In this document: positions 21,742-24,691 of the stretch, one piece after another | Layout: each line of letters opens with the position of its first letter | How positions within the stretch are numbered: position 1 is the first letter of the stretch | Assembly (NCBI GenBank): GCA_013821525.1 | Contig: JACDGR010000008.1 | Coordinates: 1 to 24,691, forward strand | Direction of reading: 5' to 3' | Origin: Actinomycetota bacterium | GTDB taxonomy: Bacteria > Actinomycetota > Thermoleophilia > Gaiellales > Gaiellaceae | DNA: 24,691 bases | The notes under the pieces: model-generated | The model's database searches: none | What the model was told of the DNA's origin: nothing | Seen by the model: the letters and a program-made list of their open reading frames with translations, nothing else | Position numbers and translations under genes: made by a program

Positions 21742-24582
21742 CTACTTCGGCAGCTTGATCGCCGCGAGGCCGATCGAGACCCGCGGCGAGAGCGCAGACG
21801 GCCAGCTGCTGACCTGAACCGGCCCGCCCGGTGTGGCGGGGTTGGTCGCGAACGCCTGGAAGTTGCTCTCGAAGATCCGGATCTCCTTGCCCGCCATGGT
21901 TGCGGGTAGGACGATCCGGAACCTGCCGGTGCGGTCGGGCCAGGTCGCTGCGACCGGCTTGACCACATGGCCGCCGGCCGTCGCACCGACGAGCACGCCG
22001 TCGTAGATTGCTCCCGGATAGGACGTCTCCGTCGGCAACGGGAGGATGCCGGCCGGCGAGGAGGGCAGCTGCACGTTCATCGTCGCGCTGTTCAGGCGCT
22101 TGAACTTGACGGTCGGGACGAGGCCGGAGCTGTAGGAGGTGCGGCCGACCGCAACCTGCACGCTGAATTGCACCGGGTCCGAGCCTCCGTCGTCAGCCGC
22201 GCCGAACAACGAGGTGTACTTGCCGTCGGCGGCCGACGGCTCCGAGAACGTCCAGAAGTCGCGATCCGTCGTCCGCATGACGACCGTCGCGCCTTGCACG
22301 GGCTTACCCGCTGTGTCGGTGATCGTGCCCGAGAGGCGATAGGTGAAGAGGCTGACCGGACGGGGAGCGACGCCGCTCTTGCTCGCCGCGCGGCCGGTGA
22401 TGACGATCGTGCCGCCCTTGCCCTTGCTCGCGTGCAGGCCGCTGACCGGATAGCCGACCGTGAACCCGCCCCCGGCGCCGCGCACGATGGTCTGCTCGGC
22501 CGCGGAGAGCGGGCGCCCGCCGACGCGTGCACCCGACGCGCTGACGACGTTGATCACGTGGCGGCGGGCCATCGTGTTGTCGACCGAGTAGAAGAAGCTG
22601 CCGTTGGCGCTCGTCCGGGCAGCGAGCACGTAGTGGTCGACGGCGACCGTGGCGCCGACGACCGGCTTGCCACGCAGGAAGAGGCGCCCCGAGACGATCT
22701 GCGTGTTGTTGTTCGCAGACGTCCACGTCTGCACGGGGATGAAGCTGCTGACAGCGATGCGCGCACCGCCTCCGACCGCCCGCGTCGCGGCGTTCGACGT
22801 GGCCGCGAGGGTGCGCGGGCTCGCGCTCCGCACCGGGCGAAGCGCGAGAGCAGGTGGCGCGGCATCGGCGCGATAGGCAGCGAGCGTCGAGGCGCTCGGC
22901 GGCGGCGACTCCTTCTGGCTGCCGCCGATCGCGAAGATCTGGAGCTGAGACTGCACGCCCCCGTTCGACGACGTCGGGGTACCGCCGACGGTGATCGCGA
23001 GGTACTCCTTGTCGCCGTTCGTATAGAGCGTCGGGCCCGCCGCGATCGGCGCACCGGTCTGGAATTTCCAAAGCACCGTGCCGGTCTTCAGGTCGAACGC
23101 GCGCAGCACGCCGTCGCCGCCGCCGGCGAAGCCGAGCCCGCTTGCCGACGTGGTGATGCCGCCGCGCTCGGGCTCGGGCGTCTGGAACTTCCAGACGCGC
23201 TTCCCTGACGAGACATCGATCGCGCTGATCGAGCCGTGATCGTGCCAGCCGGCGAGCGAGCCGCCGAAGTTGCCGTTCGAGAGACCGAGGAACACATCAC
23301 CCTCGACGAGCTTGTGCTTCTTCTGGGTGGGCGTCAGCTTCTCCTCGATCAGCACTGCTGCCGTCTCTGAGGCGGCGTTAAAGATGTAGTTCGTGGCGGG
23401 GTCGTACGCCGCAGGCGCGTAGTTCACGCCGCCGAGGGCGGAGGGGAAGATCGTCACCGGCTGACCCGGCCGGAGCGGCGGATGCTCGACGCGGTCGATC
23501 ACCTTGACGCGCTCGTGGAACGGTGCGCCGGTTGCCGCGTCGAACGCGAACCAGACGCCTTCCTTCGTCGCGACGGAGACGACGTGCCGCGTCTTGCCGC
23601 CGACCTTGCCGTCGTAGACGACCGGCGGCTGCGCGACGTCGTAGTTCCACTGGTCGTTCGCGACGAGCTGGTGCCACCAGCGCTGCTTGCCGTTCGAAAG
23701 GTTGACGGCGACGAGCGAGTTCGCGCGCGGGTTCGCGCCGGGATGCAGGTCGTGGAAGAAGTTCGGAGTGCCGGAGCCCGTGCCGAAGTAGACCGCGTCG
23801 TGCGCCGCGTCGATCGTGACGGGCGTCCAGACGACCCCACCGCCGACGATGCGGCTGTAACGGCGCCACTCCTGCTGATCCGGTGGAATCGTCCAGTACG
23901 GGTTGGGCCAGGCAGGCGTGAGGTCGGTGTTGTAGGCCATCACGTAGCCGCGTACCCCGTACTCCGAGCCCGCCGCACCCATCACGAGCTTCCCGCCCGC
24001 GCAGATCGGCGCGCTCGTCTGCGAGTAGCCGTAGTTCGCGGACGCATTCGGCACGAACTGGTTGATCGCGATCGACTTGATCACGCTGCCGTCGCTCGGG
24101 CGCAGTGAGACGATCTTCATGTCGAGCGTGGTCAGGAAGAGCTTTCCGTCGCAGTAGGCGAGGCCACGGTTAACCGCCACGCCGAAGTTCGCGAAGACGC
24201 CGCTGTTCGGCGGCTTGTACGTCCACTTGATGTCGCCCGTCGCGCCGTCGACGGCCATCGCATAGTCGTTGTTCGTCGTCAGGTAGAGCGTGCCGCCGAT
24301 CGCGAGCGGGAAGGATTGCTGGCCGCGGCGCACGGAAGGATCGACTTTGCGCAGGTCGAGGTTGACGACGCGCCCGAGCTTGTCGACGTTGCTCTTGTCG
24401 ATCTGCGTGAGCGGCGAGTGACGCATGTTGTCGGGCGTCCGCCCGAACGACGTCCAGTCACCCGAGGGGCTTCCGGCGGCGCCGGCGCGCAGAGCTGCTC
24501 CGCCAAGGCCTGCCACCACCAGGAGCGCCGCGAGCATGAAGAGCAACCGCCGCTGCAGCGGGCGCCTGGCAAAACGTTCCAC
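21742..24582 (-). CDS. Exported PQQ-type beta-propeller protein with C-terminal carboxypeptidase-regulatory-like modules
   Basis: From GTG 24582 the protein has 946 residues. A basic N-terminus and a hydrophobic segment (about 13-35) form a signal or anchor. Residues about 43-554 are an alcohol-dehydrogenase-like propeller: WTSFGRTPDNMRHSPLTQID, repeated blade ends such as ATGDIKWTY, SNGKQRWWHQL, SSGKRVWKFQT and KTGTVLWKFQT, and NDQWNYDVAQPPVV near the usual cofactor site. The vicinal Cys pair of methanol dehydrogenases and any CxxCH haem motif are absent. A Pro/Ala linker (about 555-610) leads to beta modules with VVGATVAVDHYVLAARTSAN and LSGTITDTAGKPVQGATVVM, like carboxypeptidase regulatory or Ig-like repeats. 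An oxidoreductase or a binding scaffold are both possible. It lies outside the membrane. Confidence 0.85.
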   Translation of the reverse strand: MERFARRPLQRRLLFMLAALLVVAGLGGAALRAGAAGSPSGDWTSFGRTPDNMRHSPLTQIDKSNVDKLGRVVNLDLRKVDPSVRRGQQSFPLAIGGTLYLTTNNDYAMAVDGATGDIKWTYKPPNSGVFANFGVAVNRGLAYCDGKLFLTTLDMKIVSLRPSDGSVIKSIAINQFVPNASANYGYSQTSAPICAGGKLVMGAAGSEYGVRGYVMAYNTDLTPAWPNPYWTIPPDQQEWRRYSRIVGGGVVWTPVTIDAAHDAVYFGTGSGTPNFFHDLHPGANPRANSLVAVNLSNGKQRWWHQLVANDQWNYDVAQPPVVYDGKVGGKTRHVVSVATKEGVWFAFDAATGAPFHERVKVIDRVEHPPLRPGQPVTIFPSALGGVNYAPAAYDPATNYIFNAASETAAVLIEEKLTPTQKKHKLVEGDVFLGLSNGNFGGSLAGWHDHGSISAIDVSSGKRVWKFQTPEPERGGITTSASGLGFAGGGDGVLRAFDLKTGTVLWKFQTGAPIAAGPTLYTNGDKEYLAITVGGTPTSSNGGVQSQLQIFAIGGSQKESPPPSASTLAAYRADAAPPALALRPVRSASPRTLAATSNAATRAVGGGARIAVSSFIPVQTWTSANNNTQIVSGRLFLRGKPVVGATVAVDHYVLAARTSANGSFFYSVDNTMARRHVINVVSASGARVGGRPLSAAEQTIVRGAGGGFTVGYPVSGLHASKGKGGTIVITGRAASKSGVAPRPVSLFTYRLSGTITDTAGKPVQGATVVMRTTDRDFWTFSEPSAADGKYTSLFGAADDGGSDPVQFSVQVAVGRTSYSSGLVPTVKFKRLNSATMNVQLPSSPAGILPLPTETSYPGAIYDGVLVGATAGGHVVKPVAATWPDRTGRFRIVLPATMAGKEIRIFESNFQAFATNPATPGGPVQVSSWPSALSPRVSIGLAAIKLPK

Positions 24583-24616
24583 GGCGCAATCATACCGTTT
24601 GGTGGGGCTGAGGCAA
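24583..24616 (-). promoter_or_regulatory. Promoter predicting a leaderless mRNA for the PQQ gene
   Basis: On the minus strand TTGCCT (24611-24616, four of six matches to TTGACA) is followed by a 16-nt spacer and TATGAT (24589-24594). Six bases (TGCGCC) separate TATGAT from the GTG at 24582, so transcription would begin at the start codon. No Shine-Dalgarno sequence is present. This is the best promoter in the window and it decides the GTG start over longer frames. Confidence 0.6.
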
Positions 24617-24691
24617 TAGCGCGGAGCGGAACGGCAGGGCCGACCCCACGAGCGCGAGGACGAGCACGAGGCCTGCAAGGGCGAGCCACGG
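24590..24691 (-). CDS. C-terminal end of a membrane protein (cut by window edge)
   Basis: The minus-strand frame from the window edge reads PWLALAGLVLVLALVGSALP, then FRSALLPQPHQTV and a stop (TGA at 24590-24592). A clear membrane segment ends in a short polar tail, as at the end of a multi-pass membrane protein. The stop lies inside the -10 of the PQQ gene. Only 33 residues are visible, so no family can be named. Confidence 0.45.
   Translation of the reverse strand, partial: PWLALAGLVLVLALVGSALPFRSALLPQPHQTV

Noticed and set aside
21967..23208. 413-codon plus-strand frame within the PQQ gene
   Set aside because: Antisense shadow produced by high GC; no ribosome binding site, no recognisable motif.
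1..24691. CRISPR arrays, insertion sequences, phage genes, rRNA or tRNA genes
   Set aside because: No direct-repeat array, transposase, integrase, phage structural protein or RNA gene could be recognised on either strand.

Overview
This is a high-GC, densely packed window. Many genes overlap by 1-4 nt, GTG and TTG starts are used, and several genes look leaderless. Together with a Tat-exported ferritin-like protein, a cyclic-nucleotide/pyridine-nucleotide reductase fusion, an actinobacterial-type CKxxGW...NQGQC secreted protein and LolA-like proteins without any outer-membrane genes, this suggests an Actinomycetota genome, probably Thermoleophilia (Gaiellales/Solirubrobacterales-like). That assignment is an inference: no rRNA, tRNA or other phylogenetic marker is present.

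Layout. (1) 1-5361, minus strand: a tightly coupled operon of a LysE/Sap-like membrane protein, an OmpR-type response regulator, a HAMP histidine kinase, a membrane-anchored LolA-like protein, an ABC ATPase and an ABC-2 permease cut by the window edge. All five junctions overlap by 1-4 nt. It reads as an envelope-sensing and export module. (2) 5362-9849: surface and lipid chemistry. A MurG/MGDG-synthase-like glycosyltransferase and a polysaccharide deacetylase (plus) converge on a DegT aminotransferase and NDP-sugar epimerase pair (minus). A fatty-acid-hydroxylase-like protein follows. (3) 9875-12297: compact single genes (small P-loop kinase-like protein, RibD/DHFR-like reductase, two-module VOC protein, small secreted protein), arranged convergently with long 3' overlaps. 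A compound palindrome lies between two of them. (4) 12405-17600: a disturbed accessory stretch. It holds a frameshifted and C-terminally truncated cNMP-binding/FAD reductase, a frameshifted double GNAT, a frameshifted and truncated PsiE-like protein, small charged or helical genes, a nested RNA-like hairpin, and two loci of tiny ORFs that share an ISxGDWRxW-like peptide. (5) 17551-24691: a strong hairpin terminator, a Tat-exported ferritin-like protein, secreted proteins, a frameshifted Ig-like secreted protein and a frameshifted alpha/beta hydrolase. Last comes a large exported PQQ-type beta-propeller with C-terminal carboxypeptidase-regulatory-like modules and a promoter that predicts a leaderless message.

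The points most worth a second look are the structured element with mutually exclusive pairings at 14005-14070 followed by tiny ORFs, the second tiny-ORF locus at 17420-17550 abutting a perfect 16-bp hairpin, five single-base frameshifts confined to about 13.6-21.7 kb, and a repeated TAnnnT hexamer 6-10 nt upstream of genes that mostly lack a Shine-Dalgarno sequence.
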